This document shows positions 43,664 to 53,299 of a DNA stretch of 64,000 nucleotides, one piece after another (the first letter of the stretch is position 1; each line of letters opens with the position of its first letter). The notes beneath the pieces were generated by a model. That model saw nothing but the letters and a program-made list of their open reading frames with translations, ran no database searches and was not told the origin of the DNA. The position numbers and the translations under genes were made by a program. The stretch is from the NCBI RefSeq assembly GCF_019061305.1, contig NZ_JAHQZT010000010.1, positions 1-64,000 on the forward strand, in the 5' to 3' direction. This DNA comes from Marinobacterium weihaiense (lineage in GTDB: Bacteria; Pseudomonadota; Gammaproteobacteria; Pseudomonadales; Balneatricaceae).

Positions 43664-43821
43664 AAACATCAGTCCTTGTGTTTAGCCCCCACTTAGCGTG
43701 GCGACGCTGCCAGTTCAAAAGCAGCCTTTCAGTATAACCGTCCGTTCGTTTGTGGCAACAGGAGTGACCTGTGTAGGAACATCCCATTTGCGGACACATG
43801 ACATCGCCAAAAAACAGGCAC

Positions 43822-43850
43822 AAAAAAGCCCGCACTGAGCGGGCTTTTTT
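43822..43850 (-). terminator. Terminator of tRNA-Ser
   Basis: Symmetrical hairpin AAAAAAGCCCGC - ACTGA - GCGGGCTTTTTT. It lies 10 bases beyond the 3' end of tRNA-Ser on the minus strand and is usable in both directions. Confidence 0.9.
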
Positions 43851-43859
43851 GAGGAATAA

Positions 43860-43947
43860 TGGCGGTGAGGGAGGGATTCGAACCCTCGATACGTTTCCGT
43901 ATACACACTTTCCAGGCGTGCTCCTTCGGCCACTCGGACACCTCACC
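43860..43947 (-). tRNA. tRNA-Ser (anticodon GGA)
   Basis: An 88-nt class II tRNA on the minus strand, 5' GGTGAGG at 43947 and encoded CCA ending at 43860. The anticodon loop CTGGAAA gives GGA (serine UCC/UCU). It has a long variable arm (GTATACGGAAACGTATC region) and T-arm GGGTTCGAATCCC. The 3' end points toward the accessory cassette at 41378-43663. Confidence 0.96.
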
Positions 43948-44148
43948 AAATTTTCATCGTTTAAAACTTTGCTGCCTTGCAGACCGCGTTGCCTCAAACG
44001 ATGGCGCGTATTATAGACCCTTGTTTTCAAAGCACAACCCCCTTGGCAATTTTTTTTAACACTTTGTCTAAACGCAGACGCAGCGGCGCTGTCAGAGTAT
44101 CATTCGCCCCATACCCATGATGTGATCAACAAGGGAGTTCCTGAACAG

Positions 44149-45126
44149 ATGTTAATGGCAATTCTGGCCGTAATTGGTGGACTGGCAGTGCTGGTCTGGA
44201 GTGCCGATCGCTTTATTGATGGCGCCGCCGCAACCGCCCGGTATGCTGGCATGCCGCCTTTACTCATCGGCATGGTCATTATCGGATTTGGTACGTCCGC
44301 CCCCGAGATGGTGGTATCGGCGTTTGCCTCCCTGCAGGGCAACCCCAATCTGGCACTGGGCAACGGCTATGGCTCTAACATCACCAATATTGCACTGATC
44401 CTGGGCATCACCGCCCTTCTCAGTCCGATTGCCGTACATTCCCAGATTCTGCGCAAAGAGCTGCCGCTGCTGGCCCTGATCACCCTGCTGGCAGGCTATC
44501 AGCTGATGGATGGACAGATCACTTCACTCGAAGCCTGGGTGTTGCTCGGTGCTTTCTTCCTCATGATGGGATGGTCGGTCGTACAGGGCATGCGCCAGCG
44601 AGGTGATGCACTGGGCGCGGATGTTCAGCAGGATATGGAAGCCGATGTCGACATGCCCTTGGGCAAGGCCATCTTCTGGCTGCTGCTGGGCCTGCTGCTG
44701 CTGGTGGGCAGCTCGCGCGTGCTGGTCTGGGGCGCGGTTGATATCGCCAGCGCTCTGGGCGTAAGCGACCTGATCATCGGCCTGACCGTAGTCGCTATCG
44801 GCACCTCGCTGCCGGAGCTCGCTTCCTCCATTATTGCTGTGCGCAAGAATGAGCATGATCTGGCGCTGGGCAACGTTATCGGCTCCAACATGTTCAACAC
44901 CCTGGCCGTGGTCGGCATTGCCGGCGCCATCCATCCGATGAGCGTCAGCCCCGAAGTACTGACCCGCGACTGGGTCGTCATGGCCGGTCTGACCCTGTCG
45001 CTATTTGTACTGGGCTATGGTTTCCGCGGCCAGGGACGCATCAACCGACCCGAGGGCGGCCTGCTGGTGGCCATCTTCATCGCCTACACGGCGTATCTGG
45101 TATACGGCGCGCTGCTGAGCGCCTGA
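44149..45126 (+). CDS. Calcium/sodium antiporter, YrbG-type CaCA family
   Basis: A 325-residue, 10-TM exchanger with the two inverted alpha repeats. The first is GFGTSAPEMVVSAFAS followed by LALGNGYGSNITNIAL; the second is AIGTSLPELASSIIAV followed by LALGNVIGSNMFNTLA. It exchanges Na+ and Ca2+ across the inner membrane. The length equals E. coli YrbG. ATG 44149 is preferred (GGGAG 11 bases upstream) over the GTG at 44122. It is followed after 22 bases by corA, so a cation-transport pair is likely. Confidence 0.9.
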   Translation: MLMAILAVIGGLAVLVWSADRFIDGAAATARYAGMPPLLIGMVIIGFGTSAPEMVVSAFASLQGNPNLALGNGYGSNITNIALILGITALLSPIAVHSQILRKELPLLALITLLAGYQLMDGQITSLEAWVLLGAFFLMMGWSVVQGMRQRGDALGADVQQDMEADVDMPLGKAIFWLLLGLLLLVGSSRVLVWGAVDIASALGVSDLIIGLTVVAIGTSLPELASSIIAVRKNEHDLALGNVIGSNMFNTLAVVGIAGAIHPMSVSPEVLTRDWVVMAGLTLSLFVLGYGFRGQGRINRPEGGLLVAIFIAYTAYLVYGALLSA

Positions 45127-45148
45127 TTGACACAAGGGAGTAGGGTTC

Positions 45149-46102
45149 GTGATTCGTACCTTCATAATAGAAGCCGGCAAGCTGCGTGAACGAGATGAAG
45201 CGAACCCGCTATCACGCGACGGCCTGGAAGCGGCCAGCTGGATTGATCTTCAGGACGCCGCTGAACAGGAACGCAATGCCATTGAGCAACTGTTTCCGCA
45301 AAGTCTGCCCGACGCGCATGAAGTGGAGGAAATCGAATCCAGTGCTCGCTATTTTGTGGAAGGCGAAGACCTGCATGTGCACTCTCTGTTTCTGTACCAG
45401 GCCGAAGGGCGCTTCCGGGCTGCAACGGTTGCCTTCACGCTAACACCCCAGCGCCTGATCAGCAGTCGAGATGTAGAGCTGCCCGACTTTCGCCTAACCC
45501 GGCTCCGTGCCCGTCGCGGCTGGATTGAAGCAGCAACCCCACTGCAGGTCATGACGTCTCTGTTCGAGCAGAAGGTGGATAACCTGGCTGACCAGTTGGA
45601 AGATCTGCACCGCGATCTGGAAAAGATCAGCATGGAGGTACTGGAAAACCGGGAGGCGGATCTGGGGGAGCAGCTGGACAGATTGGCCAAGCTGGAAGAC
45701 AGCAACGGTCAGATTCGCCTGTGCCTGATGGACACCCAGCGCTCCACGTCATTCCTGCTGCGGCACATTCGTCAGCAGCCGCCCGAGGTAGAGACCTGCC
45801 GCGAGATTCTGCGCGACCTGGATACATTGATGGCACATGCAACCTTCGTGTTCGAAAAGATCAACTTCCTGCTGAACGCCGCCCAGGGCTTCATCAATAT
45901 CCGCCAGAACCAGATCATCAAGATCTTTTCCATCGCGGCGGTGGTCTTTCTGCCGCCGACGCTGGTGGGTACCGTGTATGGCATGAACTTCCATACCATG
46001 CCGGAGCTGGACTGGATATTCGGCTATCCCATGGCGCTGGGGCTGATGGTGGTGTCAGCAATCTCGCCCTACCTCTTCTTCAAGCACAAGGGCTGGCTGT
46101 AA
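45149..46102 (+). CDS. corA: Magnesium transporter CorA
   Basis: A 317-residue protein. The long cytosolic alpha/beta and helical part includes the stalk helix EQKVDNLADQLEDLHRDLEK. Two C-terminal TM helices follow with the family signature YGMNF between them, and the ending is PYLFFKHKGWL as in E. coli CorA. It forms a pentameric Mg2+ (also Co2+/Ni2+) channel. GTG 45149 has AAGGGAG 8 bases upstream. Confidence 0.93.
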   Translation: MIRTFIIEAGKLRERDEANPLSRDGLEAASWIDLQDAAEQERNAIEQLFPQSLPDAHEVEEIESSARYFVEGEDLHVHSLFLYQAEGRFRAATVAFTLTPQRLISSRDVELPDFRLTRLRARRGWIEAATPLQVMTSLFEQKVDNLADQLEDLHRDLEKISMEVLENREADLGEQLDRLAKLEDSNGQIRLCLMDTQRSTSFLLRHIRQQPPEVETCREILRDLDTLMAHATFVFEKINFLLNAAQGFINIRQNQIIKIFSIAAVVFLPPTLVGTVYGMNFHTMPELDWIFGYPMALGLMVVSAISPYLFFKHKGWL

Positions 46103-46123
46103 GCCGCCCCTGTTCGTCCCCCA

Positions 46124-48973
46124 TCACTGCAGTCGGCGCATGAATTCCTCGGCCGGCAGCGGCTTGTCGAAGTAGTAGCCCTGCGCCAGATTACAGCCCG
46201 CCTTGCGCAGAAACGCGCAGTGCGCTTCGGTTTCCACCCCTTCCGCCACTGTCATGATGTTCAGGTTGCGCGCGATATCGATGATCGAGGAGGTAATGGC
46301 GACGTCATCCTTGTCATCCGGGATGCCCATGATAAAGGCGCGGTCGATCTTGAGTTTGTCGAGCACAAAACGCTTCAGATACGCCAGGCTGGCATACCCG
46401 GTGCCAAAATCATCCAGCGCCACACGAACGCCCAACTCACGCAGCTCCTGCAACAACTGAACCGAGCCCTCGATGTCACTCATCAAGACGCTTTCGGTGA
46501 CCTCAAGCACCAGTAAGCAAGCATCAAAACCGGTTTCATCCAATGCTGCCTGAACCTCACTGACCAGTGCCGGTCGGAATTGCACCGCTGACACGTTAAC
46601 CGCCACCGACAGCGGCTCGACCGACACACGGTTCCAGGCTTCCCCCTGGCGGCAGGCTTCCTGCAGCACCCAAGCACCGATGGGCACGATCAGACCGGTT
46701 TCTTCCGCCAACGGGATGAAGGTATCCGGCATCACCATACCCTCGGGGCTGTTCCAGCGAATCAGGGCCTCACAGTCAGTCAGACGGTTGTGGGCAAAGT
46801 CGTACTGGGGCTGATAATACAACTCGAACTCGCCACGTTTGAGCGCTTCGCGCAGCCGACCTTCCAACAGCAGGCGGTCCGAAACCTGGCGCGTCATGAC
46901 CGGTGCAAAGAGTTCCAGGTTATTGCGGCCACGCTCTTTGGCGTGATACAGGGCCGTATCCGAGTTGCGCAACAGGGTGTCAAAGTCCTCGCCATCCTGC
47001 GGATACAACGCCAGACCCGCACAGGCCGTCACGACCAGCTCATGCCCGTCCAGATTCAATGGCACCGCCACCAGCGCGAGGTAATGCTCAATCTGCCCCT
47101 GCAGCGCATCCGTGTCATTCACTTCAGTCAGCAGAACCGCAAATTCGTCGCCACCGATACGACTCAGGGTATCGCAGCTGCGGACGCTACGAGCCAGTCG
47201 ATGTGCCACCGCCTTGAGCAAGGTATCACCGGCAGCATGGCCCAGACTGTCATTGACGCCCTTGAACCGGTCAAGATCGATAATCAGCAGTCCCAGCGGC
47301 TGATCCGTAGCCCGGGCATCCTGTACGGCTTTGGTCACCCGCTCACGCAACAGGCGACGGTTGGGCAGGTCGGTCAAAGCATCATAATCCGACAGGTATC
47401 GCAGCTGATCCTCGGTCGCCTTGCGCTCGGTAATGTCATTGAACATGGCCACGTAATTACAGGGTAATCCCTGCTCGTCCTCGATGACGGTGATCGACAG
47501 CCACTGCGGATAGAATTCTCCGGTACGACGGCGGTTCCAGACCTCACCCTGCCAGCGTTTTTCCTCGCTCAATGCCTGCCACATACGCGCATAAAAGGTG
47601 CGGCTTTGCAGGCCGGATGCCAACAGGGACGGCTTCTGCCCGATCACTTCATCCGCGCTGTAACCGGTAATGCGCGTGAAGGCGGGATTGACCGCCATGA
47701 TGCAATTGTTCGCATCGGTGATCATCGCGCCTTCACCAGCAGCCTCAAAGATCTGTCCCGCCAGTTGCAGTTCATGGTTGCTGGCGGCCAGCTCCGCCTG
47801 TTGCTGTTCCAACTCACAGCGGTAACGCTGCATCAACTGACGCAACCAGCGACTAATCAACAGTGCAACGGCCATTGCCACAACCAGCGCAGAAATCAGC
47901 AATAGAAACAGTGCCTGCAAATCAGCATGCAGCTCTGCCTCCAGCCTCCGCTTCTGATGCTCAATCACGTCTGCCAGCGCATCCTGGTAGACGCTGGCAA
48001 CCAGGACCCACCCCCACTCCGGCACCAGCTGTACCAGCGCCAATTTGTCACGCATGACGTCGGATGACTGCTCGTACCAGCGGTACTCAACAAACCGCCC
48101 GTTGGGTGTAGCCTGGTCAACTAGCATATTGACCAGCGCACGATGCTCGTCAGCCAGTTCATCGAATGCCAGCCCTTCACTGTTCGGGCGACTGGGTGAC
48201 AGCAAAACCCGACCGGTCGCATCCAGGACGGACATGTAGCCTTCCCCTACAATTTGCTGAGCCTGCAGGCGCCTCAGCATCTCGCGCTTGAGATCGTTCT
48301 CCACTTCATACAAGTAATCGCCCGTGCCAATCACCCAGTCAAGCGGCTCAAAATGCTCGACGTACGCAATCTTGTCGTGCATTTGTGTCGTGGAGCCGGG
48401 CGCATACCAGCGATAGGTGACATAACCGGAACCTGCGGGTTTGCGTGCGGCTTCGATCAACCCCTGCATGATATAGCGCCCCGAGTCATCACGATTATCG
48501 AGCAAGGAGTACCCTTCTATTTCCGGCTGAGTCGGCAACAGTACACACTCACCGTCCATGGTATCGATAAACAGATAACCACGGCCGTCAAAAAAGCGCA
48601 GGTTGCGCAGAGATTCACGGATCAGGGTCGCGATGGCCTCGGGGTTGTTCTGACGGGCGGTCTCAACAGTATGGATAGCCCGGGCCAGCTCCATCGCGTG
48701 ACGAACCTGTTCACGGATGTTGTCGCGTAGAACCGCTTCAGTCTGTTGACGGGTGTAGTCGATGTAGTTCAGCGCGGCATCAATTTCACTGCGCAAGCGT
48801 TGGCGGCGCTCGTCCTTGAGTTGCTCTGCCTGTTCTTCAATGCGGTCATACCCCGCCTGGTATGTGGTAATAATGAAGAAAGCGGAGACAACAAGCATGA
48901 GTAACGTAACCACACCCAGAATGGCACGGGTCTGGTAGCGCGGCAGAGTGTCTGCATTGATGGTCAGCGACAT
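46124..48973 (-). CDS. Double-Cache, PAS, GGDEF, EAL protein
   Basis: A 949-residue membrane sensor. It has TM1 (~16-36), two tandem Cache_2-like modules (~45-225 and ~240-340, each with a YRWY element), TM2 (~358-378), PAS (~405-520), GGDEF (~535-690) and EAL (~705-945). The cyclase motif is RIGGDEFAVLL with an RSCD I-site five residues before. The phosphodiesterase residues are present: EALIRW, VNVSAVQF, LEVTES, DDFGTGYASL, LKIDRAF and AEGVET. Both activities are therefore possible. It is convergent with corA, 21 bases apart. The SD is not obvious. Confidence 0.92.
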   Translation of the reverse strand: MSLTINADTLPRYQTRAILGVVTLLMLVVSAFFIITTYQAGYDRIEEQAEQLKDERRQRLRSEIDAALNYIDYTRQQTEAVLRDNIREQVRHAMELARAIHTVETARQNNPEAIATLIRESLRNLRFFDGRGYLFIDTMDGECVLLPTQPEIEGYSLLDNRDDSGRYIMQGLIEAARKPAGSGYVTYRWYAPGSTTQMHDKIAYVEHFEPLDWVIGTGDYLYEVENDLKREMLRRLQAQQIVGEGYMSVLDATGRVLLSPSRPNSEGLAFDELADEHRALVNMLVDQATPNGRFVEYRWYEQSSDVMRDKLALVQLVPEWGWVLVASVYQDALADVIEHQKRRLEAELHADLQALFLLLISALVVAMAVALLISRWLRQLMQRYRCELEQQQAELAASNHELQLAGQIFEAAGEGAMITDANNCIMAVNPAFTRITGYSADEVIGQKPSLLASGLQSRTFYARMWQALSEEKRWQGEVWNRRRTGEFYPQWLSITVIEDEQGLPCNYVAMFNDITERKATEDQLRYLSDYDALTDLPNRRLLRERVTKAVQDARATDQPLGLLIIDLDRFKGVNDSLGHAAGDTLLKAVAHRLARSVRSCDTLSRIGGDEFAVLLTEVNDTDALQGQIEHYLALVAVPLNLDGHELVVTACAGLALYPQDGEDFDTLLRNSDTALYHAKERGRNNLELFAPVMTRQVSDRLLLEGRLREALKRGEFELYYQPQYDFAHNRLTDCEALIRWNSPEGMVMPDTFIPLAEETGLIVPIGAWVLQEACRQGEAWNRVSVEPLSVAVNVSAVQFRPALVSEVQAALDETGFDACLLVLEVTESVLMSDIEGSVQLLQELRELGVRVALDDFGTGYASLAYLKRFVLDKLKIDRAFIMGIPDDKDDVAITSSIIDIARNLNIMTVAEGVETEAHCAFLRKAGCNLAQGYYFDKPLPAEEFMRRLQ

Positions 48974-49092
48974 GGGGGAGTCCGTTTAAACTGCAACTAC
49001 TCCTGTACGGGCCGCCTCCTTTTTACCCGCACAAGAATACATTTCAACGGTTTATAGCACCCCCGCGCAACCGCATCAAACGATAATTGATC

Positions 49093-49560
49093 TCATACAG
49101 GTAAATGTTGCGTGTTCTTGATCTCACGCAGTGCAAAGTTGGAGTGAACTTGTGCAATACCTTGAAGCGTAAAGATTTTCTCATTCAGAAAACGGTCATA
49201 AGCACGCATGTCCGGCACCACCACACGCAATACGAAATCGGCATTGCCCGTCACGGCAAAGCACTGCAAGACCTCCGGGTAAGTCTTGACCTGGCGCTCG
49301 AATTCCTCAGTACTGTCAATGGTGTGGCGCTGGAGGGAGACCAGCACAAAGACACTCAACGCCTGGCCCATTACCTCTGCGTTCAGCTGCGCACTGTAGC
49401 CCTCGATCACCCCCTGCTCTTCCAGCGCCCTGACTCGACGCCAGCAGGCCGCCGGTGACAGCCCGACCTGGTCGGCCAGCTGCTGGTTCCTGATGCGTCC
49501 ATCCTGTTGCAGCCGCTGCAGAATCTTGCGGTCAAAACTGTCCAGATCGGCTTGTTTCAT
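49093..49560 (-). CDS. Lrp/AsnC-family transcriptional regulator
   Basis: A 155-residue regulator. The N-terminal HTH has LDSFDRKILQRLQQDGRI and LADQVGLSPAACWRRVRALE. The C-terminal RAM/ligand domain contains VTGNADFVLRVVVPDM. ATG 49560 has GGAG 9 bases upstream; the frame extends 8 codons further. It is divergent from the indolepyruvate oxidoreductase gene, so it most likely senses an amino acid (aromatic or branched) and controls that operon. Confidence 0.92.
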   Translation of the reverse strand: MKQADLDSFDRKILQRLQQDGRIRNQQLADQVGLSPAACWRRVRALEEQGVIEGYSAQLNAEVMGQALSVFVLVSLQRHTIDSTEEFERQVKTYPEVLQCFAVTGNADFVLRVVVPDMRAYDRFLNEKIFTLQGIAQVHSNFALREIKNTQHLPV

Positions 49561-49771
49561 TTGGTAACACTCCACTTTTATCAAATATTCTTTCTTTCAG
49601 AGAGATTAAAATAAATACTATTTCAAAAAAACCGATTATCGACATTAAATTCGCAAGCACCTTCAGCCCACATCTCCCTACAATTTTGGTCAGTCAATGA
49701 AGCTCGCTGGCCGCCCTACCCAGCCATCGATGCTGATAACAACAAGATCCAACACAGAGAGGTATCCGGGC
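49561..49771. promoter_or_regulatory. AT-rich divergent control region, Lrp-type gene / IOR operon
   Basis: A 211-base non-coding stretch with a strikingly AT-rich core (about 49575-49650, including TCAAATATTC and ATTAAAATAAATACTATTTC), as expected for Lrp/AsnC binding sites and divergent promoters. I cannot assign individual boxes. Confidence 0.4.
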
Positions 49772-52700
49772 ATGTCTGCAAAGACCCCCGCGCTCGACGA
49801 CTATCGTCTCGAGGACCGCTATCTGCGCGACACCGGTCGCGTCTTCCTCACCGGCACTCAGGCCCTGGTGCGCATTCCCCTGATGCAGGCACGGCTTGAT
49901 CAGCAGAACGGCCTCAATACGGCCGGCCTGATCAGTGGCTACCGCGGCTCCCCCCTTGGCGCCTACGACCAGGCGCTCTGGCAGACCAAAAAACTGCTGG
50001 ACAAAAACAGAATCGACTTCGTGCCGGCCATTAACGAAGACCTGGCGGCGACCATTGTCCTGGGCAGCCAGCAGGTGGAGACCGATGACGACAAGCAGGT
50101 CGACGGCGTATTTGGTCTCTGGTACGGCAAGGGCCCGGGTGTCGACCGCGCCGGTGATGCGCTCAAGCACGGCACGACCTACGGCAGCTCCCCGCACGGT
50201 GGTGTGCTGGTTGTCGCCGGTGACGACCACGGCTGCGTATCTTCCTCCATGCCGCACCAGTCTGACGTGGCGTTCATGGCCTGGTTCATGCCGACCATCA
50301 ACCCGGCCAACATCTCCGAATACCTCGAATTCGGCCTCTGGGGCTATGCACTGTCCCGTTTCAGTGGCTGCTGGGTTGGCTTCAAAGCGATCTCCGAGAC
50401 CGTGGAAAGCGCGGCCTCCGTCGAGCTCAAGCCGCTGCCGACCTTTGTAACACCCACCGATTTCACCCCGCCGGCTGACGGTCTGCACTACCGTTGGCCG
50501 GATCTGCCCGGTCCTCAGCTGGAAACCCGTATCGAGCACAAGCTCGCTGCGGTCCAGGCCTTTGCCCGTGCCAACCCTATCGACCGTCGCATCTTCAATC
50601 ACCCGGATGCGCGTTTCGGTATCGTAACCACCGGCAAGGGTTATCTGGACCTGATGGAAGCGCTGCAGCTGCTGGGTATCGATGAAGCTCGCGCCAAAGA
50701 GCTGGGCATCGATATCTACAAGATCGGCCTGGTATGGCCGCTGGAGCGCAAAGGCACTCTCGATTTCGTTCACGGCAAGGAAGAAGTGCTGGTGGTCGAA
50801 GAGAAGCGCGGCATCATCGAAAGCCAGATCAAGGAATACATGTCCGAGCCTGACCGCCCGGGTGAAGTCCTGATCACCGGCAAGCAGGACCAGAACGGCG
50901 AACCGCTGATTCCCTACGTCGGCGAACTGAGCCCGAAACTGCTGGCCGGCTATCTGTCCGCGCGCCTGGAACGCTTTTTCGGGGTGAATTTCACCGCCAG
51001 CCTGGAGCAGATCAACTGCTCGCTGGGTATTACCGATCCGGGTGGCGTGCGCCGTATGCCCTACTTCTGCTCCGGCTGCCCGCATAACTCCTCCACCAAG
51101 GTACCCGAGGGCAGCAAGGCCCTGGCCGGTATCGGCTGCCACTTCATGGCGTCCTGGATGGACCGTGACACCGAATCCCTGATCCAGATGGGTGGCGAAG
51201 GCGTCAACTGGATCGGCAAGAGCCGCTATACCGGCAACCCGCACGTGTTCCAGAACCTGGGTGAAGGTACCTACTTCCACTCAGGCTCCATGGCGATCCG
51301 TCAGGCGATTGCGGCCGGCATCAACATCACCTACAAGATCCTGTTCAACGATGCCGTCGCCATGACCGGTGGTCAGCCGGTGGATGGTGTTATCACCGTG
51401 GATGCCATCGCCAAGCAGGTGTCGGCCGAAGGTGCCAAGCGCGTAGTCGTGCTCAGCGACGAACCGGAGAAGTACAAGGGCAACGAATCCCTGTTCCCGC
51501 AGGGCGTGACCTTCCACGATCGCTCCGAACTGGACAAGGTTCAGCGTGAACTGCGTGACATCGAAGGCTGTACCGTCCTGATCTACGATCAGACCTGTGC
51601 CGCCGAGAAGCGTCGCCGCCGCAAGCGCGGCCAGTTCCCGGACCCGGCCAAGCGAGCATTTATCAACCACCACGTGTGTGAGGGCTGTGGCGACTGTTCA
51701 ACCCAGTCCAACTGTCTGTCCGTCATCCCGCGTGAGACCGAACTGGGCCGCAAGCGCAAGATCGACCAGTCCTCCTGTAACAAGGACTTCTCTTGTGTCA
51801 CCGGCTTCTGCCCGAGCTTCGTTACCATCGAAGGCGGCCAGCTGCGCAAGTCCAAGGGCCTGGATCTGGGCGCTGAGCTGGACAAGCGCCTGGCACAGGT
51901 CAGCGCGCCGGTGATCCCGGCGCTGGCTGGCAGCTATGACCTGTTGGTTGGCGGTGTCGGTGGTACCGGCGTCGTCACCGTGGGCCAGCTGATCACCATG
52001 GCCGCGCACCTGGAATCCAAGGGCGCCTCCGTGCTGGACTTCATGGGCTTCGCTCAGAAAGGCGGCACCGTACTGAGCTACGTGCGTCTGGCGCCGTCAC
52101 CGGACAGCCTGCATCAGGTCCGTATCGAAAACGGCCAGGCTGATGCCATGGTTGCCTGTGACATGGTTGTGGCCACGTCGCAGAAAGCACTTAACGTGCT
52201 GCGCCCGAACCACACCCGCATCGTCGCCAACGAAGCCGAGCTGGCTACCGCCGACTACGTGATGTTCCGCGACGCCGACATGCAGGCCGAAAAGCGCCTC
52301 AAGCTGTTGCAGGATGCGGTTGGCAACGACGCTTTCGATCAGCTGAACGCCAACCTGATCGCCGAAAAACTGCTGGGCGACACCGTGTTCTCCAACGTCA
52401 TGATGCTCGGTTTCGCCTGGCAGAAAGGCCTGGTACCGGTATCACTGGACGCGCTGATGCGTGCCATCGAACTGAACGGCGTCGCCATCGATCGCAACAA
52501 GCAGGCATTCGGCTGGGGCCGTCTGGCCGCCGAAGACCGTATCTGGGTCGAGTCACAGCTGAGCGACGACGCCCGTGAAAAGCCAATCACGCCTGAACAG
52601 GAAACCCTCGAGCAGCTGATCGAGCGCCGCATGAAGCATCTGACCGAATATCAGGATGCCAACTGGGCCGATCAGTACCAACAGCTGGTGGAGCAGATCC

Positions 52701-53299
52701 GCACCGCTGAACTGTCGCTGGGCAAGGCAGATATGACACTGACCCGCGCCGTAGCGCAGCAGCTGTTCCGCCTGATGTCCTATAAAGATGAGTATGAGGT
52801 TGCACGTCTGTTCACCCAAACCGACTTCCTGAAAGAGGTCGAACAGACCTTCGAAGGTGACTACCGCATCAACTTCAATCTGGCACCGCCTGTTTTGTCT
52901 GGAGTATTGGGTGGCAAGAAGGATGCAAAAGGCCGCCCAGTGAAGCGTCAGTTCGGCCCCTGGATGCTGAAGGCATTGAAAGTTCTGGCACCTTTGAAGG
53001 GGCTCCGTAACACGGCATTTGATCCCTTCCGTTTTTCCGCCGACCGCAAGCTGGATCGTGCCCTGATGGAGGAATACAAGGAATTGCTAAACCGCATTGC
53101 CCGTGAACTGAACGAAGGCAACTATGAGTTCGCCGTCGACCTGGCCGAACTGCCGTCCGAAATCCGCGGCTATGGCCCGGTTCGCGAACAGGCCGCTGAA
53201 GGCGTTGCCGAGAAGCGCAAGCACCTGATCAAGGCGTTTGAGACCGGACAAGCTACGCTGATCAAGGTTGCCCAGGCAGAGGAGAAAGCGCATGTTTGA
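49772..53299 (+). CDS. Fused indolepyruvate:ferredoxin oxidoreductase (IorA-IorB)
   Basis: A 1175-residue enzyme. The N-terminal TPP/pyruvate-oxidoreductase alpha part has GLISGYRGSPLGAYDQALW. The TPP-binding middle has FCSGCPHNSST and GIGCHFMASWMD. A Cys cluster for a 4Fe-4S centre lies near residues 635-680 (CEGCGDCSTQSNC, CNKDFSC). The gamma domain starts near 725 (GGVGGTGVVTVGQ), and a C-terminal helical region follows. It oxidatively decarboxylates aryl or branched 2-oxoacids to acyl-CoA, reducing ferredoxin. ATG 49772 has GAGAGG upstream; the frame extends 25 codons further. It overlaps the aminotransferase by 8 bases. Confidence 0.92.
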   Translation: MSAKTPALDDYRLEDRYLRDTGRVFLTGTQALVRIPLMQARLDQQNGLNTAGLISGYRGSPLGAYDQALWQTKKLLDKNRIDFVPAINEDLAATIVLGSQQVETDDDKQVDGVFGLWYGKGPGVDRAGDALKHGTTYGSSPHGGVLVVAGDDHGCVSSSMPHQSDVAFMAWFMPTINPANISEYLEFGLWGYALSRFSGCWVGFKAISETVESAASVELKPLPTFVTPTDFTPPADGLHYRWPDLPGPQLETRIEHKLAAVQAFARANPIDRRIFNHPDARFGIVTTGKGYLDLMEALQLLGIDEARAKELGIDIYKIGLVWPLERKGTLDFVHGKEEVLVVEEKRGIIESQIKEYMSEPDRPGEVLITGKQDQNGEPLIPYVGELSPKLLAGYLSARLERFFGVNFTASLEQINCSLGITDPGGVRRMPYFCSGCPHNSSTKVPEGSKALAGIGCHFMASWMDRDTESLIQMGGEGVNWIGKSRYTGNPHVFQNLGEGTYFHSGSMAIRQAIAAGINITYKILFNDAVAMTGGQPVDGVITVDAIAKQVSAEGAKRVVVLSDEPEKYKGNESLFPQGVTFHDRSELDKVQRELRDIEGCTVLIYDQTCAAEKRRRRKRGQFPDPAKRAFINHHVCEGCGDCSTQSNCLSVIPRETELGRKRKIDQSSCNKDFSCVTGFCPSFVTIEGGQLRKSKGLDLGAELDKRLAQVSAPVIPALAGSYDLLVGGVGGTGVVTVGQLITMAAHLESKGASVLDFMGFAQKGGTVLSYVRLAPSPDSLHQVRIENGQADAMVACDMVVATSQKALNVLRPNHTRIVANEAELATADYVMFRDADMQAEKRLKLLQDAVGNDAFDQLNANLIAEKLLGDTVFSNVMMLGFAWQKGLVPVSLDALMRAIELNGVAIDRNKQAFGWGRLAAEDRIWVESQLSDDAREKPITPEQETLEQLIERRMKHLTEYQDANWADQYQQLVEQIRTAELSLGKADMTLTRAVAQQLFRLMSYKDEYEVARLFTQTDFLKEVEQTFEGDYRINFNLAPPVLSGVLGGKKDAKGRPVKRQFGPWMLKALKVLAPLKGLRNTAFDPFRFSADRKLDRALMEEYKELLNRIARELNEGNYEFAVDLAELPSEIRGYGPVREQAAEGVAEKRKHLIKAFETGQATLIKVAQAEEKAHV

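Noticed and set aside
43660-43860. Possible att site or integrase remnant beside tRNA-Ser
   Set aside because: I found no copy of the tRNA-Ser 3' end at the far side of the cassette and no integrase or transposase gene, so integration by tRNA targeting stays a hypothesis.
43798-44059. Several short frames over tRNA-Ser and its terminator
   Set aside because: They overlap the tRNA and hairpin sequences and are not protein-coding.
49694-51280. 528-codon open frame on the minus strand
   Set aside because: It is antisense to the indolepyruvate oxidoreductase, whose motifs are complete. It is a shadow of high-GC codon usage.
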